NCBI GenBank assembly: GCA_013377075.1
Contig: JACABD010000032.1
Span: forward strand, 1-41,132
DNA: 41,132 nucleotides
Origin: Geobacteraceae bacterium
Lineage (GTDB): Bacteria > Desulfobacterota > Desulfuromonadia > Geobacterales > DSM-12255
Direction of reading: 5' to 3'
Part shown: positions 1 through 7,702 of the stretch, in pieces
Layout: each line of letters starts with the position of its first letter
Position numbering within the stretch: position 1 is the first letter of the stretch
The notes under the pieces: generated by a model
Told to the model about the DNA's origin: nothing
The model's input: the letters and a program-made list of their open reading frames with translations, nothing else
The model's database searches: none
Program-made: the position numbers and the translations under genes

Positions 1-10
1 TATAAATAAA

Positions 11-42
11 AAAAGGGACGCTGATTTCTCAGTGTCCCTTTT
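11..42 (-). terminator. Intrinsic terminator after tRNA-Leu
   Basis: A 14-bp inverted repeat (one wobble position) with a TTTC loop at 11-42. Read on the minus strand it follows the tRNA-Leu 3' end by 6 nt and runs into a T-rich tract. It therefore ends the transcript that contains the tRNA, and possibly the glycolytic operon upstream of it. Confidence 0.8.
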
Positions 43-48
43 ACAATT

Positions 49-135
49 TGGTGCGGTGGAATGGACTCGAACCATCACGAAGTTGCCCCCGCCAGCCCCT
101 CAAGCTGGTGCGTCTACCAATTCCGCCACCACCGC
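49..135 (-). tRNA. tRNA-Leu (anticodon GAG)
   Basis: The minus strand folds as a class II tRNA. The acceptor arms are GCGGTGG (129-135) and CCACCGC (53-59), with discriminator A at 52 and an encoded CCA at 49-51. The anticodon stem CCAGC/GCTGG closes the loop TTGAGGG, which gives anticodon GAG and reads CUC/CUU leucine codons. A long variable arm and the TTCGAGT T-loop are visible. It lies about 95 nt downstream of secG on the same strand. Confidence 0.96.
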
Positions 136-229
136 ACAAACTATTTAGTTTTCAAAAACTGCTGTCTAAAAAAGAAATACTTATTTACAACAGACAGGCT
201 CAACTGTCAACAATATTTTCTACTTTTTT

Positions 230-604
230 CTATTTTACCGGTGCTGCAGGTGCTGCTGGAGCTTGCATCGGCTGGGCCGGTGCTGCACCCTGTGGTGCGG
301 CCGGAGCTGCAGGTGCACTCTGCTGCGCAGGAGCAGCCGGAGCTTTCTTGCCTGACATGATGGATGAACTGTTGCCGCTGGAAGAAAGGTGTGCCAGGGA
401 GAGCGATGTCAGCATGAAAATAATCGCTGCACCGGTTGTCAGCTTGTTCATGAAAGTGTTGCCGCCGCTTGCACCAAAAACAGTCTGGCTGCCGCCGGCA
501 CCGAATGATGCACCCATCTCGGCGCCCTTGCCGGACTGGAGAAGAACGATGCCTATCATTGCTATGCTGACAAAAACATGAAGAAATACGATTGCGTAGT
601 ACAT
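230..604 (-). CDS. secG: Preprotein translocase subunit SecG
   Basis: 124-residue inner-membrane protein, the small SecYEG subunit that assists protein export. Two hydrophobic segments (about residues 3-22 and 55-73) flank a conserved loop containing LLQSGKGAEMGASFG and the glycine-rich FGASGGNTF stretch, both typical of SecG. The C-terminal tail (about 85-124) is almost entirely Ala, Pro and Gln and is longer than in E. coli SecG (110 aa). The start has an AAGGGG ribosome binding site. It is the last protein gene of the gap-pgk-tpiA-secG run; secG after tpiA is a common bacterial order. Confidence 0.95.
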   Translation of the reverse strand: MYYAIVFLHVFVSIAMIGIVLLQSGKGAEMGASFGAGGSQTVFGASGGNTFMNKLTTGAAIIFMLTSLSLAHLSSSGNSSSIMSGKKAPAAPAQQSAPAAPAAPQGAAPAQPMQAPAAPAAPVK

Positions 605-670
605 TTTATGGTCCCCTTCATTCCCGTAACGGGATTAAATTAAATAACACAGGAGTGTGAAAAATAAAAG

Positions 671-1429
671 TTATTTTTGCGCTGCATTAACCAGTGCTGC
701 GAATGAATCGGCCTTGAGACTGGCTCCGCCGACAAGGGCGCCGTCAATGTCAGGGCGGGAAATGAGCCCGGCAATATTCTCCGGTTTGACACTGCCACCA
801 TAGAGAACCCTCATGGCGTCGGATGCAGCGGCGCTGTACAGCCCCTTGATCTCGCCGCGGATGAAGGCGTGAGCCTCCTGTGCCTGATCATCGGAGGCTG
901 TCTTGCCGGTGCCGATTGCCCAGACCGGCTCATAGGCGACAATAATGCTGCAAAGATCGCTTTCCGGAACTCCTGCGAGCCCCCCTGCAATCTGCCTTTT
1001 CAGCACATCAAAGGTTGAGCCGCTTTCACGCTCATCAAGGGTCTCTCCGATACAGAAGAGAACCTTGAGGCCCGCGGCAACTGCTGCCTTGGTCTTCTTG
1101 TTGACAGTTTCATCGGTTTCGCCAAAGTACTGGCGACGTTCTGAGTGGCCGATGATGACATGGCTGCAACCGGCATCGAGAAGCATCTTCGGGGAGATCT
1201 CGCCGGTAAAGGCACCTTCTGCCTCCCAGAAGCAGTCCTGGGCCGAGAGGTTGACGTTGCTGCCGGAGATGACACTACTTACCCTGTCAAGCACCGTGAA
1301 TACCGGGGCAACGACTATCTCTACATTAGTTGCACCGGTAACAAGTGGCAGTATCCCTTTTACCAGCTCAACCGCTTCTGCGGAAGTCTTGAAAAGTTTC
1401 CAGTTCCCTGCAATTACGGGTTTACGCAT
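671..1429 (-). CDS. tpiA: Triosephosphate isomerase
   Basis: 252 residues, the normal length of the TIM barrel enzyme that interconverts dihydroxyacetone phosphate and glyceraldehyde 3-phosphate in the cytoplasm. Visible signatures are the N-terminal AGNWKLFK (substrate lysine), the catalytic histidine motif IIGHSERR, the catalytic glutamate motif AYEPVWAIGTG (loop 6) and the phosphate-binding LYGGSVKP. A GGGAG ribosome binding site lies 8 nt before the ATG. The gene follows pgk by 11 nt, which points to one transcript for lower glycolysis and gluconeogenesis. Confidence 0.98.
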   Translation of the reverse strand: MRKPVIAGNWKLFKTSAEAVELVKGILPLVTGATNVEIVVAPVFTVLDRVSSVISGSNVNLSAQDCFWEAEGAFTGEISPKMLLDAGCSHVIIGHSERRQYFGETDETVNKKTKAAVAAGLKVLFCIGETLDERESGSTFDVLKRQIAGGLAGVPESDLCSIIVAYEPVWAIGTGKTASDDQAQEAHAFIRGEIKGLYSAAASDAMRVLYGGSVKPENIAGLISRPDIDGALVGGASLKADSFAALVNAAQK

Positions 1430-1440
1430 ATAAAAGCTCC

Positions 1441-2637
1441 CTATTTGGATTTAATGTCCAGCGCCTTGACACCGGGAAGAATCTTCCCTTCGAGCAGTTC
1501 AAGGAAAGCACCGCCACCGGTGGAGATATAGCTGACCTTGTCGGCAACTCCAGCCTTGTTTACGGCAGCATCGGTATCACCGCCGCCGATAACAGTTGTG
1601 GCAAAACAGTTACCAACCGCTTCAGCCAGGCTGAAAGTACCGCGGGCAAAGGCGTCCATCTCGAATACACCCATGGGGCCGTTCCAGATGACGGTCTTGG
1701 CGTCGCGCAGGGTCTCGGCAAAAAGGGTTGCCGATGCCGGGCCGATATCCAGGGCCATCCACCCCTCGGGGATTTCCTGTACAGGTGTAACGAAATTGGT
1801 GGCCTTGGCGTCAAAAGCATTGGCAACAACGCAGTCAACGGGGAGATAGAAGGTAACGCCCCTTTTTTTCGCCTTGTCCATGATCTTCTTGGCTGTGGTG
1901 ATCAGTTCATCCTCTACCAGAGATTTGCCGACCGAGTAGCCCATTGCTTTGAGGAAGGTGAAGGCCATGCCGCCGCCGATAACAATTTTGTCAACCTTGT
2001 TGACCAGCTTTTCCAGAACCTCAAGCTTGCCCGAAACCTTTGCCCCGCCGAGTATCGCCACAAGCGGTCTGACAGGATTACTCATCGCCTTGTCAAAGAA
2101 GGTCATCTCATTTTTCATCAGGAATCCGGCAGCAATGGTCGGGATGATTTTGGTAATAGCCTCGACCGATGCGTGGGCACGGTGGGAGACGGCAAAAGCG
2201 TCGTTCACGTAGATTTCACAGCCATTGGCAAGTTTTGTTGCAAACTCCGCATCGTTCTTTTCTTCGCCAGGATAGAAGCGGACATTTTCGAGCATCACCA
2301 GTTCGCCCGGCTTCATGGCATTGATGAGCTTATCCACATCCTCGCCAAAGCAGTCAGGCGCCTGGATGACTTTTTTACCGATGAGCTGGGAAAGTCTTTT
2401 TGAGGCAGGAGCCATGGTGTACTTGGCCTTTTTTTCCCCTTTTGGGCGGCCCAGATGGGAAGCAAGGATAACCTTTGCCCCCTGCTCAATTGCATACTTT
2501 ATGGTCGGCACGGCACCGGCGATTCTGGAGTCTTCGGTGATATTCCCCTTATCATCCTGTGGCACGTTGAAATCCACACGGATGAAAACCTTCTTTCCTT
2601 TGAGATCCTTGATCTGGTCGATATAACGGATTGGCAT
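1441..2637 (-). CDS. pgk: Phosphoglycerate kinase
   Basis: 398 residues, full length for bacterial PGK, which makes ATP and 3-phosphoglycerate from 1,3-bisphosphoglycerate and ADP. The N-terminal substrate domain has [23 protein letters not shown] and the VSHRAHAS arginine/histidine motif. The C-terminal nucleotide domain has [19 protein letters not shown] and the glycine-rich GGGDTDAA and STGGGAFLE. An AAGGGG ribosome binding site precedes the ATG. A terminator-like hairpin lies between this gene and gap upstream, so expression of pgk relative to gap may be reduced. Confidence 0.98.
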   Translation of the reverse strand: MPIRYIDQIKDLKGKKVFIRVDFNVPQDDKGNITEDSRIAGAVPTIKYAIEQGAKVILASHLGRPKGEKKAKYTMAPASKRLSQLIGKKVIQAPDCFGEDVDKLINAMKPGELVMLENVRFYPGEEKNDAEFATKLANGCEIYVNDAFAVSHRAHASVEAITKIIPTIAAGFLMKNEMTFFDKAMSNPVRPLVAILGGAKVSGKLEVLEKLVNKVDKIVIGGGMAFTFLKAMGYSVGKSLVEDELITTAKKIMDKAKKRGVTFYLPVDCVVANAFDAKATNFVTPVQEIPEGWMALDIGPASATLFAETLRDAKTVIWNGPMGVFEMDAFARGTFSLAEAVGNCFATTVIGGGDTDAAVNKAGVADKVSYISTGGGAFLELLEGKILPGVKALDIKSK

Positions 2638-2662
2638 AAAAAACCCCTTTTTAGAATAAAAA

Positions 2663-2685
2663 AGAGGGGGAACATCTCCCCCTCT
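2663..2685 (-). terminator. Hairpin with T-run between gap and pgk
   Basis: An 8-bp G/C-rich stem (AGAGGGGG/CCCCCTCT) with a 7-nt loop; on the minus strand it is followed directly by six T. It lies about 20 nt after the gap stop and about 25 nt before the pgk start. It looks like a partial terminator or 3'-end stabiliser that would let gap be made in excess of pgk and tpiA. Confidence 0.65.
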
Positions 2686-2704
2686 GTCTGTTTTCGGGCT
2701 GCTA

Positions 2705-3724
<1,020 letters not shown>

Positions 3725-3753
3725 CTACACAGCCATACCGGCCGCAAGGTTGG

Positions 3754-3783
3754 ATAATATACAATGGAGCTGTTCATCGTCAA
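3754..3783 (-). promoter_or_regulatory. Sigma-70-type promoter of gap operon
   Basis: On the minus strand TTGACG (3783-3778) and TATTAT (3759-3754) are separated by 18 nt; each box matches consensus in 5 of 6 positions. Transcription would begin near 3747, about 45 nt before the gap start codon. Confidence 0.65.
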
Positions 3784-3876
3784 CAAGTTTACTAAAAAAA
3801 ATTCATATGCGACCTGCGTGTTGTTCAAGCTTTAAACTTAAAGAGAAGACCTTAAAAACGCTGCTTCGCAATTAGT

Positions 3877-3921
3877 AAAAAGCCGCCCCCCCTGTTGTGT
3901 GCACAGAGAAGACGGCTTTTT
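3877..3921 (-). terminator. Terminator after the adhesin gene
   Basis: AAAAAGCCG at 3877-3885 is the exact complement of CGGCTTTTT at 3913-3921, giving a stem with T-runs on both strands. It begins 31 nt after the stop of the trimeric autotransporter on the minus strand and lies upstream of the gap promoter, so it separates the two transcription units. Confidence 0.7.
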
Positions 3922-3951
3922 CTTTTATACAAAGAAAGCCTGCCTCAAAAC

Positions 3952-5838
3952 TTACCAGGAGTAGGAGACCCCTACATTGCCGGCAGGAGAAATCTTATCA
4001 TATGTTGGAACTATGGCGATGCCACCTTTGACCATGTAGTGCTCCATAAAGCGGGCGCTCATACCAACTGCTAAAGACACCTGATTCATATGCATACCCA
4101 TAGCGGCAGCAAGATTAAAGTTTCTGCCCGGCTCTACCTGTGGAAGACCAGCAAGACCGGCAGCCATGGCTACTCCTGAGGCCAGCTGGCGAACGTTTAC
4201 CGCATCATAATTATCCTTACCGTCTTTTACACCATGCACCCGAATAGGCTCGCCGGATTGGGCATTACTAAAGGTAGCGCCATTGTCGTTCATGGTAAGT
4301 GATGATGAATGAACTCCGCCTGAAAGTGTTGTCTGGTTTTCTGTAACAACAATACCGTGGGTGTTGCCATAGCCATTGGTTAAAGTCAGCGAGGCACTTG
4401 ACTGGTCTGCCACTCCGGTTGTCTGTGTTATTTTGCCATTATTGTCGACAGTAGAATAGGTTGCGTTTGAGCCTTTGATTACGATTGCCGTACCAGCAGT
4501 TGTGGCGTGAGTTGCGCCAATCAAGTTACTGGTGCTGACACCGCTACCGATGACAGAAGTGTTGGCAGAATTACTTGAAACATAATCAAGGGTGCCATTT
4601 ATGTAGACATTGCCATCCATGAATGTATTTCCCTTGATTTCGTTCTGATAGGTTTTTCCGGAAAGTATTCCGTTTGGTGCGCTTGAGCTGATGATTGTTG
4701 TACCATTACCGATCATCTGGCTTGTAGCATATGCTGTGTAACCGCCACCTGTTCCAAGGGCAAGATTCCCGGTGGTGCCATTGCTCGCCATGGTGCCGGA
4801 ATTTGAGGCACGGATTGTGGCTGTACTGCCTGTCGTCGCAACATAACCGCCTGTAGTATTATTACCAGCCTGGTTGGTGCCTAAAGCAACCCCACCATCG
4901 ACGACATTAACAAAAGCATTGCCACCATTGGCAGTAACTGTCGTAGCAGCATTGGTGTTACCGAGCCTGTTGATCGAAGCGGCTGTTGTCACACCGATGT
5001 TGTTATATTTGCCTTCGATGTTATTGGTTCCGGTAGTGACGTTAGCGTTCAGATTATTTGCGCCTGCTGTTGCAGTAATGGTGTTACCAGTGCCGCCGGT
5101 TATAGTGTTTGTTGTGTTTGCGTTAATGGCATTGTTACCGCCAAGTGCGTTTATCGTATTTGCACCTGTATTGGCTGTGAGGGTGTTGCCGGAACCGCTT
5201 GCTATAGTGTTTGTGGTGTATGCACTGATATCATTGTTGCCGCTGGAAGAGCTGATTGTATTAGAGGTGACAGCACTGATAATATTGCTGCCGACAGATG
5301 CTTTAAGCGAATTGTCCCCGGTCGTAGCGGTTATAGTGTTACCGCTGCCGCCGGTTATGGTGTTTGTAGTAAGTGCATCCATGGCAATACTGCTGGCAGA
5401 GGTTATGCCTATGCTATTTCCGGTTAAACCAATTGTGTTCGAAGCGTTGCCTACTGTTGTGTTGCCGCTCGCAACGCCTGTATTGATGCTGGTTGTACCT
5501 GAAGCTGTCAGACCACCATTGACCGTAGCACCATTATTGACAGTAGCGCCCCCCGTGGCTGTGAGCAGGCCGTTGACGCTTACGCCGGTCGCATTGCCAA
5601 CAGTTGTAAGACCGCCGCCAACACCCGTATTCAGGCTATTTGCGACTGCGGAATAAGATGAGCCGCTGACCGATTCACCGGTCCAGCTATAAGGGAATGA
5701 TCCTGAGTAAACAGATCCTGAGACAGAGCCGGAAGTTATTCCGGCATCAGCAGCCATGGCCGTTCCACTTAAAGCCCACATAATGCCGAGAACAAGAGCC
5801 GTCGTTTGCGTTTTTCTTTGCAGATCATTTTTTTTCAT
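3952..5838 (-). CDS. Trimeric autotransporter adhesin (YadA/Hia type)
   Basis: 628-residue predicted surface protein. Residues 1-29 form a Sec signal peptide ending AMA. The passenger (about 30-530) is very rich in Thr, Asn, Gly and Ser and includes tandem variants of a 25-30 residue unit with the core TTNTITGGSGNTITAT at about 157-275, which looks like a beta-roll or stalk. At 544-552 the neck motif YDAVNVRQL appears, followed by a ~75-residue membrane anchor that ends in an aromatic residue (SYSW), as expected for BAM-assembled YadA anchors. Three copies would form the barrel and display the stalk. No head domain with clear YadA-type NSVAIG repeats is seen. It is preceded at 79 nt by the small NHLP-like gene on the same strand, so both may share one promoter. 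The ribosome binding site is AGGAGG about 12 nt upstream. Confidence 0.85.
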   Translation of the reverse strand: MKKNDLQRKTQTTALVLGIMWALSGTAMAADAGITSGSVSGSVYSGSFPYSWTGESVSGSSYSAVANSLNTGVGGGLTTVGNATGVSVNGLLTATGGATVNNGATVNGGLTASGTTSINTGVASGNTTVGNASNTIGLTGNSIGITSASSIAMDALTTNTITGGSGNTITATTGDNSLKASVGSNIISAVTSNTISSSSGNNDISAYTTNTIASGSGNTLTANTGANTINALGGNNAINANTTNTITGGTGNTITATAGANNLNANVTTGTNNIEGKYNNIGVTTAASINRLGNTNAATTVTANGGNAFVNVVDGGVALGTNQAGNNTTGGYVATTGSTATIRASNSGTMASNGTTGNLALGTGGGYTAYATSQMIGNGTTIISSSAPNGILSGKTYQNEIKGNTFMDGNVYINGTLDYVSSNSANTSVIGSGVSTSNLIGATHATTAGTAIVIKGSNATYSTVDNNGKITQTTGVADQSSASLTLTNGYGNTHGIVVTENQTTLSGGVHSSSLTMNDNGATFSNAQSGEPIRVHGVKDGKDNYDAVNVRQLASGVAMAAGLAGLPQVEPGRNFNLAAAMGMHMNQVSLAVGMSARFMEHYMVKGGIAIVPTYDKISPAGNVGVSYSW

Positions 5839-5917
5839 TTCTCTAATTTTCCTCCTGAATTTTAATTACCCTCATGGGTGTCTTAATGCACAACTTCCTT
5901 CGAGATTATTTAGCGAT

Positions 5918-6127
5918 TCACCTTGCCCTGCGCAGGTCCGGATGAAGCTGGGCGGCAAACTCGGATATGCCACGAAGATTCAGCCCGGATATCATGCTCA
6001 ACTCCACCCTGGATAGCAGGTATCCTTCCTGAAAACAGACGGTCTCAAGCGAATCTGCTGCAATATGACGAAATTTCTCATCAGTAATCATTCTTCCCAA
6101 CACCCGCTCTACCGCTTCCTGCGACAT
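5918..6127 (-). CDS. NHLP/Os1348-like small protein, putative RiPP precursor
   Basis: 69 residues from the internal ATG at 6127, chosen because AGGGG lies 6 nt upstream; the ATG at 6160 lacks a site. The N-terminus MSQEAVERVLGRMITDEKFR, an acidic amphipathic middle with a Gly-Tyr, and a basic end (LHPDLRRAR) resemble, from memory, the nitrile-hydratase-leader-like peptides named Os1348 or Franean1_4349 family RiPPs. In such peptides the helical leader is conserved and the C-terminus is variable. No maturation enzyme (YcaO, radical SAM, LanM) occurs within this window, so it may instead be a small regulatory or structural protein. It lies between a sigma-54-type regulator (upstream) and the adhesin (downstream), all on the minus strand. 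Confidence 0.6.
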   Translation of the reverse strand: MSQEAVERVLGRMITDEKFRHIAADSLETVCFQEGYLLSRVELSMISGLNLRGISEFAAQLHPDLRRAR

Positions 6128-6204
6128 GGCATTCCCCTGATTGCGGCACTTGTCCCCCATTGGAACACATGCAGTGTGTAATGATGGTGTATATATTTAA
6201 TATT

Positions 6205-6220
6205 ACACAATAAGTGCCAA
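6205..6220 (-). promoter_or_regulatory. Possible sigma-54 promoter for peptide/adhesin genes
   Basis: On the minus strand TTGGCAC at 6220-6214 is a perfect -24 element. The -12 element at the correct distance (GTGT where TTGC is expected) matches only partly. It lies about 85 nt before the small-peptide start and directly downstream of a sigma-54 activator gene, which is why it is proposed. Confidence 0.35.
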
Positions 6221-6271
6221 GGGAATTACGACGTATTTTCAGGTTGTTACGGGCGGAAAGAAAAGCATGAC

Positions 6272-6288
6272 TGTCCCTGTCAGGGACA
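6272..6288. promoter_or_regulatory. 17-bp palindrome, candidate activator site
   Basis: TGTCCCTG-T-CAGGGACA is a perfect palindrome with 8-bp arms. It is centred about 60 bp upstream of the -24-like element and about 85 bp upstream of the inferred transcription start, a normal position for the upstream activating site of a sigma-54 enhancer-binding protein. No T-run follows on either strand, so it is unlikely to be a terminator. Confidence 0.5.
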
Positions 6289-6332
6289 ACATGTATCCAG
6301 GATGGACAATTAAGAAATGAGCATAGATAAAA

Positions 6333-7688
6333 TCAGTAGAACTGTTTGCGGGATATTTTCAGAAGGCGTGCAGCAGAGGATTTATTATTGTTGCAATGGG
6401 CCAGAGCCCAATTCATACCCTGCCTGATTATGGCATCAAGGGAAAAATCTTCACTGGAAAATTTAAAGTTAAGGGCAATCCCTTTTTCAGTACCACCCTC
6501 AAGATATGTCTCAGGTTGTTGCAGGCGCAGATGCTCAGACCTGATAAGATCCCCTTTAATAACTATGGTGGCATACTCAAGTGTGTTCCGGAGTTCACGA
6601 ATATTGCCCGGCCAGCCATAGGCAACCAGAAGATCAAGGGCGGCCTGGGAAAGACCGAGCAGCGACTTGCCCTGGTGTTGCCGGAAACGTTCCAGAAAAT
6701 ATTCAACAAACCGCGGGATATCCTCGCGGCGTTCTCGCAGGGGCGGGATAGTTATCGGAAAGACTTTCAGGCGATGATAGAGATCCCGTCGAAAAGTCCC
6801 CTGGGTGCAGCATTCATCAAGGTTGCGGTGGGTGGCCACCATGACTCGGAAGTCGGCGGTTATCAACCGGTCGGCACCGACCTTTTCATAGACCCGCTCT
6901 TCCAGAAGGCGCAGCAGCTTTGGTTGCAGCGTCAACGGCATATCGCCGATCTCGTCTAGAAAAAGTGTGCCGCCCTGGGCCAGACTGCACTTCCCCTCCC
7001 GGTCGCGCTCTGCTCCGGTGAATGCCCCTTTGACATGACCGAACAGTTCGCTCTCCAGCAGATTTTCAGGTATGGCAGCACAGTTGACCGCCACAAAGTT
7101 GGTCATATTCTGCCCCGATGCGGAATGTATTGCCCGTGCTAAAACCTCTTTTCCTACGCCACTTTCGCCAAAGATGGCAATAGTTGTCCGGGGAGAGGCG
7201 GCCACCTGCTGGGCAGCGGCCAGCACAGCACCCATGGCCGGGGAACTGCTTGATATGTTCTGAAAGCTGTATTTTTTATACTCGGCATCCAGCATCCGGT
7301 CATAGCTAACACGCATACGGGCGTTTTCCAGCAGTCGCACCACTACCACCAGCAACTCATCCCAGTTAAGAGGCTTCAACAGGTAATCGTCAGCCCCTTC
7401 TTTCATGGCTGCCACGGCGCTGTCAACGGTTCCGTGAGCGGTGACCAGCACAAATGGCAGCTGTTTATGAAGGTTCCGAATCTGGCGCAACAACTCAACA
7501 CCATCCATTTCCGGCATAACCATGTCGGAAAGTACCAGATCAAACCGGGTACGCCCCAGCTCCTCCAGTGCCTCCGCTCCCCCTCCTACGCAGGTGACCC
7601 GGTAGCCGGCATCGACCAGATACCCCTTCATCATAAAACGAAAGCTCTGTTTGTCATCAACAACCAGTATTCGTGCGCTACTGTTCAT
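6333..7688 (-). CDS. Sigma-54-dependent response regulator (NtrC family), short C-terminus
   Basis: 451 residues from the ATG at 7688, preceded by AAGGG; a GTG at 7706 overlapping the kinase stop is the alternative. The receiver domain has acidic DD, phospho-acceptor Asp in [12 protein letters not shown] (about residue 55) and lysine in LLKPLNW. The AAA+ domain has Walker A GESGVGKE, the sigma-54 contact loop GAFTGA, Walker [12 protein letters not shown] and the R-finger region. The Fis-type helix-turn-helix ([19 protein letters not shown]) stops about 8-10 residues earlier than in NtrC relatives, cutting the recognition helix. It would be phosphorylated by the adjacent kinase and activate sigma-54 promoters; the palindrome just downstream of the gene is a candidate target. 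Confidence 0.9.
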   Translation of the reverse strand: MNSSARILVVDDKQSFRFMMKGYLVDAGYRVTCVGGGAEALEELGRTRFDLVLSDMVMPEMDGVELLRQIRNLHKQLPFVLVTAHGTVDSAVAAMKEGADDYLLKPLNWDELLVVVVRLLENARMRVSYDRMLDAEYKKYSFQNISSSSPAMGAVLAAAQQVAASPRTTIAIFGESGVGKEVLARAIHSASGQNMTNFVAVNCAAIPENLLESELFGHVKGAFTGAERDREGKCSLAQGGTLFLDEIGDMPLTLQPKLLRLLEERVYEKVGADRLITADFRVMVATHRNLDECCTQGTFRRDLYHRLKVFPITIPPLRERREDIPRFVEYFLERFRQHQGKSLLGLSQAALDLLVAYGWPGNIRELRNTLEYATIVIKGDLIRSEHLRLQQPETYLEGGTEKGIALNFKFSSEDFSLDAIIRQGMNWALAHCNNNKSSAARLLKISRKQFY

Positions 7689-7702
7689 GGTGACACCCTT
7701 TT

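Noticed and set aside
48-581. Plus-strand frame across the tRNA and secG
   Set aside because: It reads through the tRNA-Leu gene and the complement of the secG Ala/Pro tail; no ribosome site or domain.
4874-5656. Long plus-strand open frame (260 codons) opposite the adhesin
   Set aside because: It is the antisense of low-complexity Thr/Asn/Gly repeats, has no ribosome site and gives a Val/Pro/Leu-rich product with no fold. The minus-strand frame has a signal peptide, neck and anchor.
3952-5838. Possible CRISPR array, because of regular repeats
   Set aside because: The repeats are in frame, degenerate and coding, with no constant repeat and unique spacers.
5839-6332. c-di-GMP (GEMM) riboswitch upstream of adhesin or peptide gene
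   Set aside because: These switches are frequent in Geobacter, so I looked for the conserved GEMM core (the CACGCA...GGCAAACC and GGACGCAAAGCC segments) here and in the leader at 40642-40870, and did not find it.
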